A stretch of 64,000 bases of DNA, taken from Candidatus Mediterraneibacter merdavium (GTDB lineage: Bacteria > Bacillota > Clostridia > Lachnospirales > Lachnospiraceae). Every line of letters begins with the position of its first letter. Positions within the stretch are counted from its first letter, which is position 1. Below the pieces are notes generated by a model. It worked only from the letters and a program-made list of their open reading frames with translations. It ran no database searches and was not told the origin of the DNA. Positions 1 to 9,613 of this stretch are shown in pieces. The stretch is taken from contig DWYT01000160.1 of assembly GCA_019118545.1 (NCBI GenBank), positions 1 to 64,000 of the forward strand, written 5' to 3'. Both the position numbers and the translations under genes were made by a program.

Positions 1-73
1 TGATTTCTCCATTCAGATACTGCTCTACAATTTTTACTTTCTCCAGTGCATCAATCTTACTTTTTCTGGACAT
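1..73 (-). CDS. N-terminus of an IS3-family OrfA-like transposase, truncated by window edge
   Basis: Minus strand from 73 reads MSRKSKIDALEKVKIVEQYLNGEI, typical of the OrfA helix-turn-helix start; continues off the window. Confidence 0.5.
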   Translation of the reverse strand, partial: MSRKSKIDALEKVKIVEQYLNGEI

Positions 74-76
74 AAA

Positions 77-124
77 ATACCCCCAAGTAGGTTTTTTATA
101 TTTTAGTGTCCTACTTGAGGGTAT
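77..124. repeat. Inverted repeat, candidate IS end
   Basis: ATACCCCCAAGTAGG (77-91) and CCTACTTGAGGGTAT (110-124) are inverted with one mismatch, just upstream of the OrfA-like start. Confidence 0.6.
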
Positions 125-423
125 CATATCACTTTGTGGGCGGTTGTTTCTTTTCTATTCATAATATAGCATATCACGGAAATTCATTCAAGAAGTTGAT
201 ACTAATTGATCTTCTTTTTTTGCTTTTCGGACTTAATCGGTCATGCTGGATGATGCTTTCCCAAAGTTACCTGCCTTGTACTATTATTATACGCGGCGGA
301 ACAGTTTACAGAGCGCCATTTGCAAAACCGCAGACATATTGGGTTTTTTGGATTCGGTTGGGGATTATCCTCTGTTTAAAATATCTCTTGTGGAAACAAT
401 AAGAATATAAGGAGGAATAATTT

Positions 424-1026
424 ATGGGATCAACAACCTTTGGATATGTCAGGGTATCCACTAAAGAACAATGTGAGGAACGCCAGCTGATCGCTTTGCG
501 CGGCTTTCCCGTATCAGACAACAAGATATTTATGGACAAACTCAGCGGGAAGGATTTCAACCGGCCACAGTACCAGAAGCTTTTACGAAAGCTAAGGGCG
601 GGTGATATTATGGTTATTAAGTCCATTGATCGGCTTGGCCGCAATTATGAGGAGATTCTGGATCAATGGCGGATCATCACCAAGGAGAAGCGGGCGAATA
701 TTGTGGTCTTGGATATGCCGCTTCTGGATACCCGCCAGACCGGAAAGGATCTGACTGGTACTTTTGTGGCAGACCTTGTGCTGCAGATCCTCTCCTATGT
801 GGCCCAGACTGAGCGGGAGAACATCCGGCAGCGGCAGATGGAAGGGATCGCGGCAGCACGGATGCGGGGCGTACAGTTTGGAAGACCCCGGAAACAGGTG
901 CCTGAGGAGTTCTTTCTCCTGAAAGAGCAATGGAAAAAGGGGAAGATCGCTTCCAGACAGGCGGCAGGTAAGCTCCACATCGCTCAGGACACCTTCTTGC
1001 GATGGGTTCACGAAAGCGAAGTCTGA
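424..1026 (+). CDS. Serine recombinase / resolvase family protein
   Basis: FGYVRVSTKEQ, DKLSGKDFNRPQ, IKSIDRLGRNYEEI, RQRQMEGIAAARMRGVQFGRP motifs; C-terminal HTH. Confidence 0.92.
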   Translation: MGSTTFGYVRVSTKEQCEERQLIALRGFPVSDNKIFMDKLSGKDFNRPQYQKLLRKLRAGDIMVIKSIDRLGRNYEEILDQWRIITKEKRANIVVLDMPLLDTRQTGKDLTGTFVADLVLQILSYVAQTERENIRQRQMEGIAAARMRGVQFGRPRKQVPEEFFLLKEQWKKGKIASRQAAGKLHIAQDTFLRWVHESEV

Positions 1027-1146
1027 TTTTTACAGTAATTTTTTCAGTCAGGTCAATCAATTTTTGCGTTGGAAAAGGTAGAGAATTTCGGTCGTTCCTT
1101 CATACATATTTTCTGGTGTGTTTTGACAGCTTTTACGTTCTAAACA

Positions 1147-1230
1147 TCAGTTTTCGCCATCTAAATATACTCCATTTTAGTATACATTGCCTGAACGAAA
1201 ATGTCTGATTTATCGTTCAGGGAAAACTGA
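1147..1230. repeat. Nested inverted repeats downstream of resolvase
   Basis: TCAGTTTTC (1147-1155)/GAAAACTGA (1222-1230) around CCTGAACGA (1190-1198)/TCGTTCAGG (1213-1221). Confidence 0.55.
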
Positions 1231-1265
1231 CGAAATCCGGTTGTTTTATCGGAAGGAGAAAACTC

Positions 1266-1508
1266 ATGGAAAAGACTGAGATAACTATGACAGGATTATT
1301 GGAAATACTGTGTTTTAAGACAGGATGTATGTATCTGTCCGACCTTCGCCAGTCAGAACGGCTCCCTGTGATTAAACGTGCGGTTCAAAGCATTTGCCCG
1401 GGGAAATTCAGTCTGTGGGAATGGAACGATGCGGTGACATATATTACGGGGAGTCCACACTCCTTTGCGAACGCTGGGGAGGCGGCCGGATATCTGATGG
1501 CGCTGTAG
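1266..1508 (+). CDS. Small hypothetical protein (80 aa)
   Basis: ORF with AAGGAG upstream; no family recognised. Confidence 0.45.
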   Translation: MEKTEITMTGLLEILCFKTGCMYLSDLRQSERLPVIKRAVQSICPGKFSLWEWNDAVTYITGSPHSFANAGEAAGYLMAL

Positions 1509-1529
1509 GGTAACCATAAGGTAACAGTG

Positions 1530-1567
1530 CGGCAGACTATATGCTTGGTCGTACAGATAAAAAATAG
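1530..1567 (+). pseudogene. 3' remnant of an XRE regulator gene (38-bp direct repeat of 2048-2085)
   Basis: CGGCAGACTATATGCTTGGTCGTACAGATAAAAAATAG is identical to the last codons (ADYMLGRTDKK*) of the XRE gene. Confidence 0.75.
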
Positions 1568-1601
1568 CTTATGCCGACAAAGTTTGTTTGTATAGGCTAT
1601 T

Positions 1602-1772
1602 TTAGTTATCACAATTTTTATTTTCATCTAACAGGACGAGAAGATCTTCATGTAATTTATTGTTTTCTTTTTCTAAGTCACATATAATGTGGAATCCCCA
1701 ACAGATCAGGCCAGAGATTGATGCGGCAAGTTTTTGCTCGTTCTTCTTGTTAGAAATATTGTGATATTTCAT
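1602..1772 (-). CDS. Possible small protein (56 aa), below the ORF-track cutoff
   Basis: Reads MKYHNISNKKNEQKLAASISGLICWGFHIICDLEKENNKLHEDLLVLLDENKNCDN*; no good ribosome-binding site. Confidence 0.35.
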   Translation of the reverse strand: MKYHNISNKKNEQKLAASISGLICWGFHIICDLEKENNKLHEDLLVLLDENKNCDN

Positions 1773-1878
1773 TTGAAACCACTTTTTTTATGCTTATATA
1801 CATATTTCAACTCGCACTGACTTAAAATACAAAATGAGATATCCGTTTAATATACACTTCGAACAGAGGTGTTATATT

Positions 1879-2085
1879 ATGAGATATACAGAACGTATGC
1901 GCGCATTACGCGAAGATAATGACTTAACTCAGAAAGACATTGCTGATATGTTGGGAGTAGCACAGACGACATATTCACAGTATGAACTGGCGAAGCGTCC
2001 AATGCCCATAGATTATCTTGTCGCGCTGTGTGATTATTATAAGGTATCGGCAGACTATATGCTTGGTCGTACAGATAAAAAATAG
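1879..2085 (+). CDS. XRE-family HTH transcriptional regulator
   Basis: MRYTERMRALREDNDLTQKDIADMLGVAQTTYSQYELAKRPMPIDYLVALCDYYKVSADYMLGRTDKK. Confidence 0.9.
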   Translation: MRYTERMRALREDNDLTQKDIADMLGVAQTTYSQYELAKRPMPIDYLVALCDYYKVSADYMLGRTDKK

Positions 2086-2228
2086 TTCGCAGAAAAATCA
2101 GATTAAGTCTTTGGTATTCATATTTCCATATCTGAGCAGGATTAAGAAAATCTTCAAAATTTCCATGACAAAATATTAGAAAAGATTCGTTATGATGCAG
2201 TTACCATATACTGACAAGGAGGGGTGCT

Positions 2229-2942
2229 GTGAAAACGATCATCAGTGTAAAAAATCTATACAAATTATACCGGGTCGGTGATTCTGTTGTGAGGGCGCTG
2301 GACGGTGTAAGCCTTGACATTCGGGAAGGAGAGTTCTGCGCTGTGGTAGGAACCTCTGGTTCGGGAAAGTCTACGCTGCTTAACATGCTTGCAGGGTTGG
2401 AGAGGCCGACAAAAGGCGAAGTCATCATCGGAGAAAGCCATATTGAGAAGCTGAACGAGGATCAGCTGGTAAAATTCCGGCGGGAGAATGTAGGATTCAT
2501 CTTCCAGTCGTTTCATTTGATGGGGACAATGAACGCGCTGGAAAATACAGCTCTTCCGCTTACATTTCGGGGAACGGCGAGAAGGGAAAGGCTGAAAAGA
2601 GCCGAACGTATGCTGGACATGGTGAATCTTGCAAAGCATAAGAACCACCTGCCAAACCAGCTTTCGGGCGGACAGCAGCAGAGGGTAGGAGTGGCAAGGG
2701 CGCTCGTCTCAGATCCGAAGATTATTTTTGCCGATGAGCCTACAGGGAATCTGGATTCCCATACCTCGGAGGAAGTCATGGGACTGCTGCAGCGGATTGT
2801 CAGGAAGCAGAAACGTACTCTGGTGATGGTCACCCATGATCCCCATGAGGCGGCATACGCGGACAGGGTGTTTCAGATCATAGATGGAAAGATCGTGCAT
2901 ATACAGGAAAACAGGAGGAACGAAGAAAATGATAAGGCATAG
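2229..2942 (+). CDS. ABC transporter ATP-binding protein (MacB/LolD type)
   Basis: Walker A GTSGSGKST, signature LSGGQQQRVGVARAL, Walker B IIFADEPTGNLD. Confidence 0.95.
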   Translation: MKTIISVKNLYKLYRVGDSVVRALDGVSLDIREGEFCAVVGTSGSGKSTLLNMLAGLERPTKGEVIIGESHIEKLNEDQLVKFRRENVGFIFQSFHLMGTMNALENTALPLTFRGTARRERLKRAERMLDMVNLAKHKNHLPNQLSGGQQQRVGVARALVSDPKIIFADEPTGNLDSHTSEEVMGLLQRIVRKQKRTLVMVTHDPHEAAYADRVFQIIDGKIVHIQENRRNEENDKA

Positions 2943-4617
2943 AGGAATGAGTTTAAAGAGGACATGGATCGCGGCAGCATGCGCAGTATTTGTTCTGGGA
3001 GCGTACTGTCCGGCGGAAGTAAATGCCAAAGAGGAAGAAGCTGTTCAGTCCGGCGTACAGGAAGAAGGAGACGCGGCGGGGACACCAGATGGAACACAGG
3101 AAAGTATGGGATTGGCCCGTATCCGGCTCAGCGTGGGAGACGGACAGGACACGCCCGTATTCAAAGCCGGAGAGAAGGCCAGTCTGCAGATCAACGTGCA
3201 GAACAGTGGAAATATAGACGCTCAGAATGTAAGGATTGCTCCGGTCATAGTGGATGAGGCTTCGTGGCCGTTTGAGATGGATAAATTGAATTATGAGCAG
3301 GAACTGGGAGCGATACAGGCAGGACAGCAGACCGCAGCCGTATGGGGAGCAGATGACGGGGGTCTGGCAGTGAGAAATGATGTGACTGGCAAAGCGTATA
3401 AACTTGTGTTCCGCATTACATATGACGACGGAAAAACAGAGTATGAAACAGAAAAATATGTCTTTGTAAAAACAGAGGCAAAAGAAAAACCGTCAGATGG
3501 AAGTGGCGGACAGGGAAGTAACGATCAGGGAGAGACCAGTCAGGGGAACGCTGGACAGGGGAGCGGCGGACAGCAACAGACAGGGGGAAGTGAAAACGAT
3601 GTGCCACAGCCAGAAGTCCCGGTTCAGGAGCTGAGCGGCGGGGGATTTACAAACAGTGAGCCGGTCATCTCGGGCGGGGGATCTTCTGAGGCCGGGAATG
3701 GCTCGGTACCGCGCGTGATCGTGACAGGATTTGACACTCAGCCGGGGGAAGTGCGGGCCGGGAGTGATTTTAAGCTAGTCGTACATCTGAAAAATACATC
3801 CGACAGGACAGCAGTGTCCAACATGGTATGCGATCTTCAGGCAGCGGCGTCAGGCACAGAAGCAGCGGCGGAGGCACCGGCATTTCTGCCTTCTTCGGGT
3901 TCAAGCTCTGTCTTTCTGGAGAGTATCCCGGCAGGAGGGACAAAGGATATCTCCATTGACCTTAACGCGCGGGCAGATCTGATCCAGAAGCCGTACAGCA
4001 TTGCCATGAATATGAAGTACGAGGACAGCAGTGCGGTGCAGTACGAGGCCCAGTCCAGTCTTGCCGTTCCGGTAAAGCAGGAGGCGAGATTTGAATTCAG
4101 CGAGGTCCAGATTGCGCCGGATACTGTTTCAGTAGGAGAAGAGGCAAACATATCGTGCAGTCTTTACAATCTTGGCAGAGTGAAGATGTATAATGTAAAA
4201 GTCCGTATCGAGGGAGAAATGATCGAAGCAGCGGAGCAGTTCATCGGAAATCTGGACGCAGGCGGAACAGGGTCTGTAGACAGCATTATTACTGCCATAA
4301 AAGAGACTGCGGACGGCGAAGAGTGCAGGATGGTGCTTTCCTATGAGGACGACGCGGGAAATGTGAGTACGGCGGAACAGAAGTTCCCGATGACAGTCAT
4401 GCCGGAGGTGCCTGCGGGTGATGTGGGAATGATGGCTGAGGATGTGCCGGAAGAAAGCGGCGTACCTGTCCTGCCGATTATCATAGTCGTTATACTGGCG
4501 GCGGGAGGGATCACGGCGGCAGTGTTCCTGACCAGACGCAGAAAGAAAAAAATCCGGGATCTGGAAGAGGAGGAATTATTTGATGAGGTGGAGCGATCTG
4601 CTGAGGATGAGCGTTAG
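2929..4617 (+). CDS. Secreted/membrane-anchored CARDB-like (COG1361-type) protein
   Basis: N-terminal signal, Ig-like repeats on gene-order grounds, Ser/Gly/Gln linker, C-terminal TM followed by RRRKKK. Confidence 0.75.
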   Translation: MIRHRGMSLKRTWIAAACAVFVLGAYCPAEVNAKEEEAVQSGVQEEGDAAGTPDGTQESMGLARIRLSVGDGQDTPVFKAGEKASLQINVQNSGNIDAQNVRIAPVIVDEASWPFEMDKLNYEQELGAIQAGQQTAAVWGADDGGLAVRNDVTGKAYKLVFRITYDDGKTEYETEKYVFVKTEAKEKPSDGSGGQGSNDQGETSQGNAGQGSGGQQQTGGSENDVPQPEVPVQELSGGGFTNSEPVISGGGSSEAGNGSVPRVIVTGFDTQPGEVRAGSDFKLVVHLKNTSDRTAVSNMVCDLQAAASGTEAAAEAPAFLPSSGSSSVFLESIPAGGTKDISIDLNARADLIQKPYSIAMNMKYEDSSAVQYEAQSSLAVPVKQEARFEFSEVQIAPDTVSVGEEANISCSLYNLGRVKMYNVKVRIEGEMIEAAEQFIGNLDAGGTGSVDSIITAIKETADGEECRMVLSYEDDAGNVSTAEQKFPMTVMPEVPAGDVGMMAEDVPEESGVPVLPIIIVVILAAGGITAAVFLTRRRKKKIRDLEEEELFDEVERSAEDER

Positions 4618-6001
4618 CAGCCTCAGGCGAAGAAAACTGCGTACCTTCCTTACTGTCCTCGGAGTAGTGATCGGAACAGCCTCAATCGTGGTCATGATCT
4701 CTCTGGGTCTGGGGATGCAGGAGGCAATGTACGCGGAAGTAGCAGAAAGCGGCGGCACGACGGCGGTCACTGTGACGGGCAAAGACAGTTGGGGAGTGGG
4801 CATGATGTATACGGGTTCCTCGTCCGGGCAGGAGGAGTCAAAGAAGTATATTACAGATGAAGTTATTGAAGAACTGCGCACACTGGAGCATGTCAGGAGC
4901 GCGCAGCCGGTTCTCAATGTATCTGCCATTGGCTTGAAAGGAAATTATCAGGGATATCTTGATATCACAGGGATGACGCCGGAGGGCCTTAAGGAATTAA
5001 AACTGGAGCTAAAAGACGGGGGAAGGCTGCCTGATCCTGACAGCAATGAGCTTGAGCTGGTATATGGCAATGCGGTTTTGAAGAACTTTTATGACAAAGG
5101 AACCATGAAAGGGTATTGGGATACCGGAGAGGTTCCTGACATTGATCTGCAAAATGATTCGCTCTTTCTGGTTCTCGATGCAGACGGATACAATGCCTCT
5201 CAGAGTCCGCCTTCTGTGGGTGTGGCTGATTCGGGCGAAGATACAGCGTCAGACAGCGGTAAACGTACAAGCGCCCCGAAGAAATATGTGGTGAAGAGCA
5301 GCGGAGTCATGGCGGGCGGTATCGACGAATATAATGTGAATTCATCCAATGTATACTGTGATCTTGACACATTGAAGTCTTATCTCCAGAAAGAATTCCG
5401 CGGCCGCGTCATTCCGGGGCAGCCATCCACAGCGGGCGGAAAGCCATACAGTAAGTTTGTCTACAGCATGGTGAAGATACAGGCGGATGATATGGAAAAT
5501 GTAGAGGAGCTCTCAAATGTGATCCGGGGACTTGGGTATAACGTCTCGACAAACATTGAGTACATAGACAGCATGAAGAAACAGTTCGCTCTTGTGCAGG
5601 CGGTTCTTGGCGGGATCGGGGCGGTATCGCTCCTCGTGGCGGCGATCGGCATTGCCAACACGATGATGATGTCCATCTATGAAAGGACGAAAGAAATCGG
5701 GGTTATGAAGGTGATCGGCTGCGGCCTGAAAAATATCCGCCAGATGTTTCTTTTGGAAGCTGCATTCATCGGTCTGACGGGGGGTGTCATAGGAAATATT
5801 CTCAGCCTGATCATATCCGTTGTGATCAATGTGCTTACGTCCGGAGGAGATACGGGGATTCCGGCCAATATCTCAAGTATTCCAGTGTGGCTCCTTCTTT
5901 CCTCAATAGGATTCGCGATACTGGTGGGAACCGCCGCTGGATATTTCCCGGCCCGCAGGGCGATGAGGTTAAGTCCGCTGGCGGCGATCCGCAGTGAGTG
6001 A
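4583..6001 (+). CDS. ABC transporter permease, FtsX/MacB-like
   Basis: LRRRKLRTFLTVLGVVIGTASIVVMISLG and SIYERTKEIGVMKVIGC motifs; C-terminal GYFPARRAMRLSPLAAIRSE. Confidence 0.93.
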   Translation: MRWSDLLRMSVSSLRRRKLRTFLTVLGVVIGTASIVVMISLGLGMQEAMYAEVAESGGTTAVTVTGKDSWGVGMMYTGSSSGQEESKKYITDEVIEELRTLEHVRSAQPVLNVSAIGLKGNYQGYLDITGMTPEGLKELKLELKDGGRLPDPDSNELELVYGNAVLKNFYDKGTMKGYWDTGEVPDIDLQNDSLFLVLDADGYNASQSPPSVGVADSGEDTASDSGKRTSAPKKYVVKSSGVMAGGIDEYNVNSSNVYCDLDTLKSYLQKEFRGRVIPGQPSTAGGKPYSKFVYSMVKIQADDMENVEELSNVIRGLGYNVSTNIEYIDSMKKQFALVQAVLGGIGAVSLLVAAIGIANTMMMSIYERTKEIGVMKVIGCGLKNIRQMFLLEAAFIGLTGGVIGNILSLIISVVINVLTSGGDTGIPANISSIPVWLLLSSIGFAILVGTAAGYFPARRAMRLSPLAAIRSE

Positions 6002-6050
6002 GGACATTAATTATTCATTTGCGTTTGAGGCAGACAGTTTTCTGATATGA

Positions 6051-6094
6051 TTTCTAAAAAGTACAAGTTTTTTTTCTAAAAAGTACTACTTATT
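6051..6094. promoter_or_regulatory. Candidate AraC-type response regulator tandem site
   Basis: TTTCTAAAAAGTAC at 6051-6064 and 6073-6086, 22 bp apart, upstream of the YesMN system. Confidence 0.5.
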
Positions 6095-6136
6095 CAAATT
6101 AATTATAGATATAATTCAAGAAATAGCGGATGATTG

Positions 6137-6175
6137 CCTAAAAACCTGTAGACTACAAGTTTACGGGTTTTTAGG
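6137..6175 (+). terminator. Hairpin ahead of histidine kinase gene
   Basis: CCTAAAAACC...GGTTTTTAGG inverted repeat; terminator or leader element. Confidence 0.45.
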
Positions 6176-6234
6176 TTATACTGAAATAATTAGACGGAAT
6201 AAACGGATTGAAATATATTAAGGGGGATGACTTT

Positions 6235-8040
6235 GTGAAACTGAGGTCTAAAATTCTGGGGATGTGTCTCAGCTGTACATTGCTGGCTCTGGTACTGCAG
6301 ACGGTTTTGTTTCAAAACACTTCTTCATCTATCATCTATAACAGGACAAAGGAAGAGAGTGAAAATTCCCTGCAAAATATGCAGAATGAGATTTATTCGT
6401 TTTTAAAACATATAGAGAGCAATCTGATTGAAGTATACAGTGAAGAAGAATTTATTCAGGCGCTGAAAAATGAACTGACAATCCGGGAGCTGCGCAATGA
6501 ATATTACAGAAAGGCATATGAGATCGGCACAAATGGATTTGAAACGTCTGATAAAGTTGTTGCGCTGTATTTATATACGCCGGAACATGAAATTATAAGT
6601 ACATATCGAAGAGCCGTTACGCCAAAACATAATTACGAAATCGATATTTACTCAGAGCCGGAGAAGTATAATACGCAGATTGTAAAAGAATACATTGACT
6701 CAGGTAAATTAGGCATGCTGGTGACCAGTTATTTTAATGAGTACAGGGATACAGATATCATGCGGTTTGTTCTGAAATTGTATGACAGCAGGAATTATAG
6801 CAGATCGATAGGGTATATTGTCTGTGATATTGACAGTGAAGCTTTTACGGCTATTTTGGATAAATATAGTATCGATGATTCTATGTTTATATGGCTTCAG
6901 CCGGCGGGCGACCGTCCTGCCGCATCGATTGGCAGTCTCAGTGAAGAACAAGGGAGTATATATAAAGATACCGTAGACAGGATACGGGGTGGGGATACCA
7001 TTGAAGGCGGGTATTCTGACCGGGAAAACCAAGAGCTGTTTCAGGCGGCGCAGAATAAGTATAATCTCACGGCATACTCTTTGATGCCGCAGGAGCTTCT
7101 AAAGCAAAATCAGAAAGCTCTGACCATAAACCTGCTGTTGATCGGAGGCGTTATGGTAATAGCGGCGGCGTTCCTGAGTATTTACCTTTCCAAAAGTATG
7201 ACGAGGCCTTTGGTAAAACTGACTGACACTATGCAGGAAATCAGAGAGGGAAACGCCCGGCTTCGGGCAGAGGTTCAAAACAAGGATGAAATAGGACAGC
7301 TGGCAATAAATTTCAATGAGATGCTGGACCGGATGGAGGAACTCAATGAGAAAGAAAAGCAGACAAGCTATCTGCTGAGTCAGGCAGAATATAAAGCCTT
7401 GCAGGCTCAGATCAATCCACATTTTCTTTATAACACGCTGGACACGATGAGCAGTATAGCTCAAATAAAGGATTGTGGGGAAGTAAGCAGCATGTGCCAG
7501 TCACTTTCCAACATGTTCCGCTATGCACTCAATATGAAAGAACCATTTTCGACGATAGCAAAAGAAATCGCGCATTTAAAAAATTACTGTTACGTAATGG
7601 AGATGCGTATGCAGGATCACGTACAGTATGTATACGAAATAGATGAAAGTCTGCTTTTTAGTGAAATTCCGAGGCTGACTCTGCAGCCGCTTGTGGAGAA
7701 TGCGCTGACCCATGGGTTGCGGACAAAGCGTGGGGAAAAATATATCAGAATAGAGGCAAAAAAGGAAAATGGAAACAGAGTGATATGTGTGGCTGACAAC
7801 GGAATAGGAGCCAACGCAGAAGAGATCAATAGAAAACTGGAAGAAAACGACATCAGTTATGTAGAACAGGGCAGCTCGATCGGCGTGTATAATATCAATG
7901 CCCGGCTTCGGATGCTGTACGGAGAAGAATACGGGCTTAGAATTGAAAGTAAATCCGGGGAAGGGACACGAGTTTACGTAACAATACCCAGACAGAAACC
8001 GGGAGGAGAGGGACAGGATGACAGCAAAAAAAATATATAA
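6235..8040 (+). CDS. YesM-type sensor histidine kinase
   Basis: HAMP region, QINPHFLYNTLDTMSSIAQ and C-terminal ATPase motifs; GTG start with upstream AGGGGG. Confidence 0.9.
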   Translation: MKLRSKILGMCLSCTLLALVLQTVLFQNTSSSIIYNRTKEESENSLQNMQNEIYSFLKHIESNLIEVYSEEEFIQALKNELTIRELRNEYYRKAYEIGTNGFETSDKVVALYLYTPEHEIISTYRRAVTPKHNYEIDIYSEPEKYNTQIVKEYIDSGKLGMLVTSYFNEYRDTDIMRFVLKLYDSRNYSRSIGYIVCDIDSEAFTAILDKYSIDDSMFIWLQPAGDRPAASIGSLSEEQGSIYKDTVDRIRGGDTIEGGYSDRENQELFQAAQNKYNLTAYSLMPQELLKQNQKALTINLLLIGGVMVIAAAFLSIYLSKSMTRPLVKLTDTMQEIREGNARLRAEVQNKDEIGQLAINFNEMLDRMEELNEKEKQTSYLLSQAEYKALQAQINPHFLYNTLDTMSSIAQIKDCGEVSSMCQSLSNMFRYALNMKEPFSTIAKEIAHLKNYCYVMEMRMQDHVQYVYEIDESLLFSEIPRLTLQPLVENALTHGLRTKRGEKYIRIEAKKENGNRVICVADNGIGANAEEINRKLEENDISYVEQGSSIGVYNINARLRMLYGEEYGLRIESKSGEGTRVYVTIPRQKPGGEGQDDSKKNI

Positions 8041-9613
8041 AATACTCATAGCAGATGATGAATACTGGACAAGAGAAAAGCTGTGTCATATGATCGCATG
8101 GGAAAAATATTCTCTTGAATGTCTGGAACCGGCAAAAGATGGGGAAGAGGTGCTGGAAAGACTGGCAGACGAGCAGGTGGACATCCTGATCACAGATATT
8201 AATATGCCTTTTGTAAATGGAGTAGAGTTGCTGTCAAAGCTAAAAGAAAGTTATCCGGAAGTTGTAGCTTTCGTTATCAGTGGGTATGACGATTTTGATT
8301 ATGTAAAAGAAAGTTTCATGTCGGGTTCCGTTAATTATCTTGTAAAACCTGTGACTAAAATTGACCTTGTCAATGCGATTGTAAAGGCACTTCAAATTAT
8401 TGGAGAGAGAGAAAATGAAAAATTGCAGCTGCTCAAAGCGGCATCTCTGATTCAGGACAGAGAATACAGCCAACTGATCACAGAAAGAAAAGCGCCTTAT
8501 GTGCCGGGCATTTCAAATAATAATGGCATGGAGCCAGCAGGCTTAAGCTTTATGATGATTAAGATACATAACCTCCATATTCTTGATAAATGCAGCCGGA
8601 GTGATAAGAATCTCCTTTCGTACAAAATAAAAAAAGAGATAAGCCGTTTGAGCAGAGATGAAAATGCGGTTGTATTTAACCATATTTACCGCTCAAATGA
8701 ATTTATCATGATTACCTCAAAGGGAGAGAAAGAGCTGACGCGGACGGCGGAAAAGATAAGGATATTTTTTCAGAAGTATCAAGATGTCTGCCTGACCTTC
8801 TGTATCACTGCCCCTTCTTATTCGATCGACAGCGTTGACAGAGCATATAGAGATGCGGTTACATTGCTGATGACAAGGAAATTTCAGAAAATAGATGAAA
8901 TCATAGTGTCTGGCGGACAGCCGGGCAGCCAGAAAATGGCATCACATTTTAACGGAGAACAGGAAAAACAGCTAAAGAGAGCGTTAAAATCCGGGAATGA
9001 GGAGCTGGCAGCAAAAACCGTTCTGGAAGAGAGCGGGCTTTCCCGATGTGCTGAAAAAGGATGGACTTATATAGAAGTGAAGCAGACGGTGAAGAGGCTG
9101 ATGAATATATTTGCTGACTTTGCGGCGGAGGCTTTTGGGAATAAAGGACTGGCAGATATTGAGAATTTGTCGGATTCAGTGGATAAAGCCGTTGAATATC
9201 TTGACGAACAGCAGGTATGCGCGGCATTGTTAGACACGATTGACTATCTGGCGCCGGAGAGCAGGACTTCCCCAAACGCTACTATGAAAGGAATTGTCCG
9301 GGAAGTGGCTGAGTATATTGACGCACACTATTATGAAGAACTAAGTCTTGTTTCACTGGCTGCGGATTTTCATGTTGAGAGTTCCTATCTCTCGAAAGTA
9401 TTCCGGCAGGAAATAGGGGAGACTCTGATTCTTTATATTACGCGAAAAAGAATGGAAAAAGCAAAGAATTATATGCGGAACAGTGAGACGAATCTGACAG
9501 AAATTGCTTTTATGGTCGGATATGATGATTATACATATTTCAGCCGGGTTTTCAAAAAGAATACGGGAGTAAGTCCCAGAGAATACAGAAATAGATGTTT
9601 GGAGGGAAACTGA
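8018..9613 (+). CDS. YesN-type response regulator (REC + AraC HTH)
   Basis: N-terminal receiver DILITDINMPFVNG; C-terminal AraC HTH ...VGYDDYTYFSRVFKKNTGVSPREYR. Confidence 0.93.
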   Translation: MTAKKIYKILIADDEYWTREKLCHMIAWEKYSLECLEPAKDGEEVLERLADEQVDILITDINMPFVNGVELLSKLKESYPEVVAFVISGYDDFDYVKESFMSGSVNYLVKPVTKIDLVNAIVKALQIIGERENEKLQLLKAASLIQDREYSQLITERKAPYVPGISNNNGMEPAGLSFMMIKIHNLHILDKCSRSDKNLLSYKIKKEISRLSRDENAVVFNHIYRSNEFIMITSKGEKELTRTAEKIRIFFQKYQDVCLTFCITAPSYSIDSVDRAYRDAVTLLMTRKFQKIDEIIVSGGQPGSQKMASHFNGEQEKQLKRALKSGNEELAAKTVLEESGLSRCAEKGWTYIEVKQTVKRLMNIFADFAAEAFGNKGLADIENLSDSVDKAVEYLDEQQVCAALLDTIDYLAPESRTSPNATMKGIVREVAEYIDAHYYEELSLVSLAADFHVESSYLSKVFRQEIGETLILYITRKRMEKAKNYMRNSETNLTEIAFMVGYDDYTYFSRVFKKNTGVSPREYRNRCLEGN

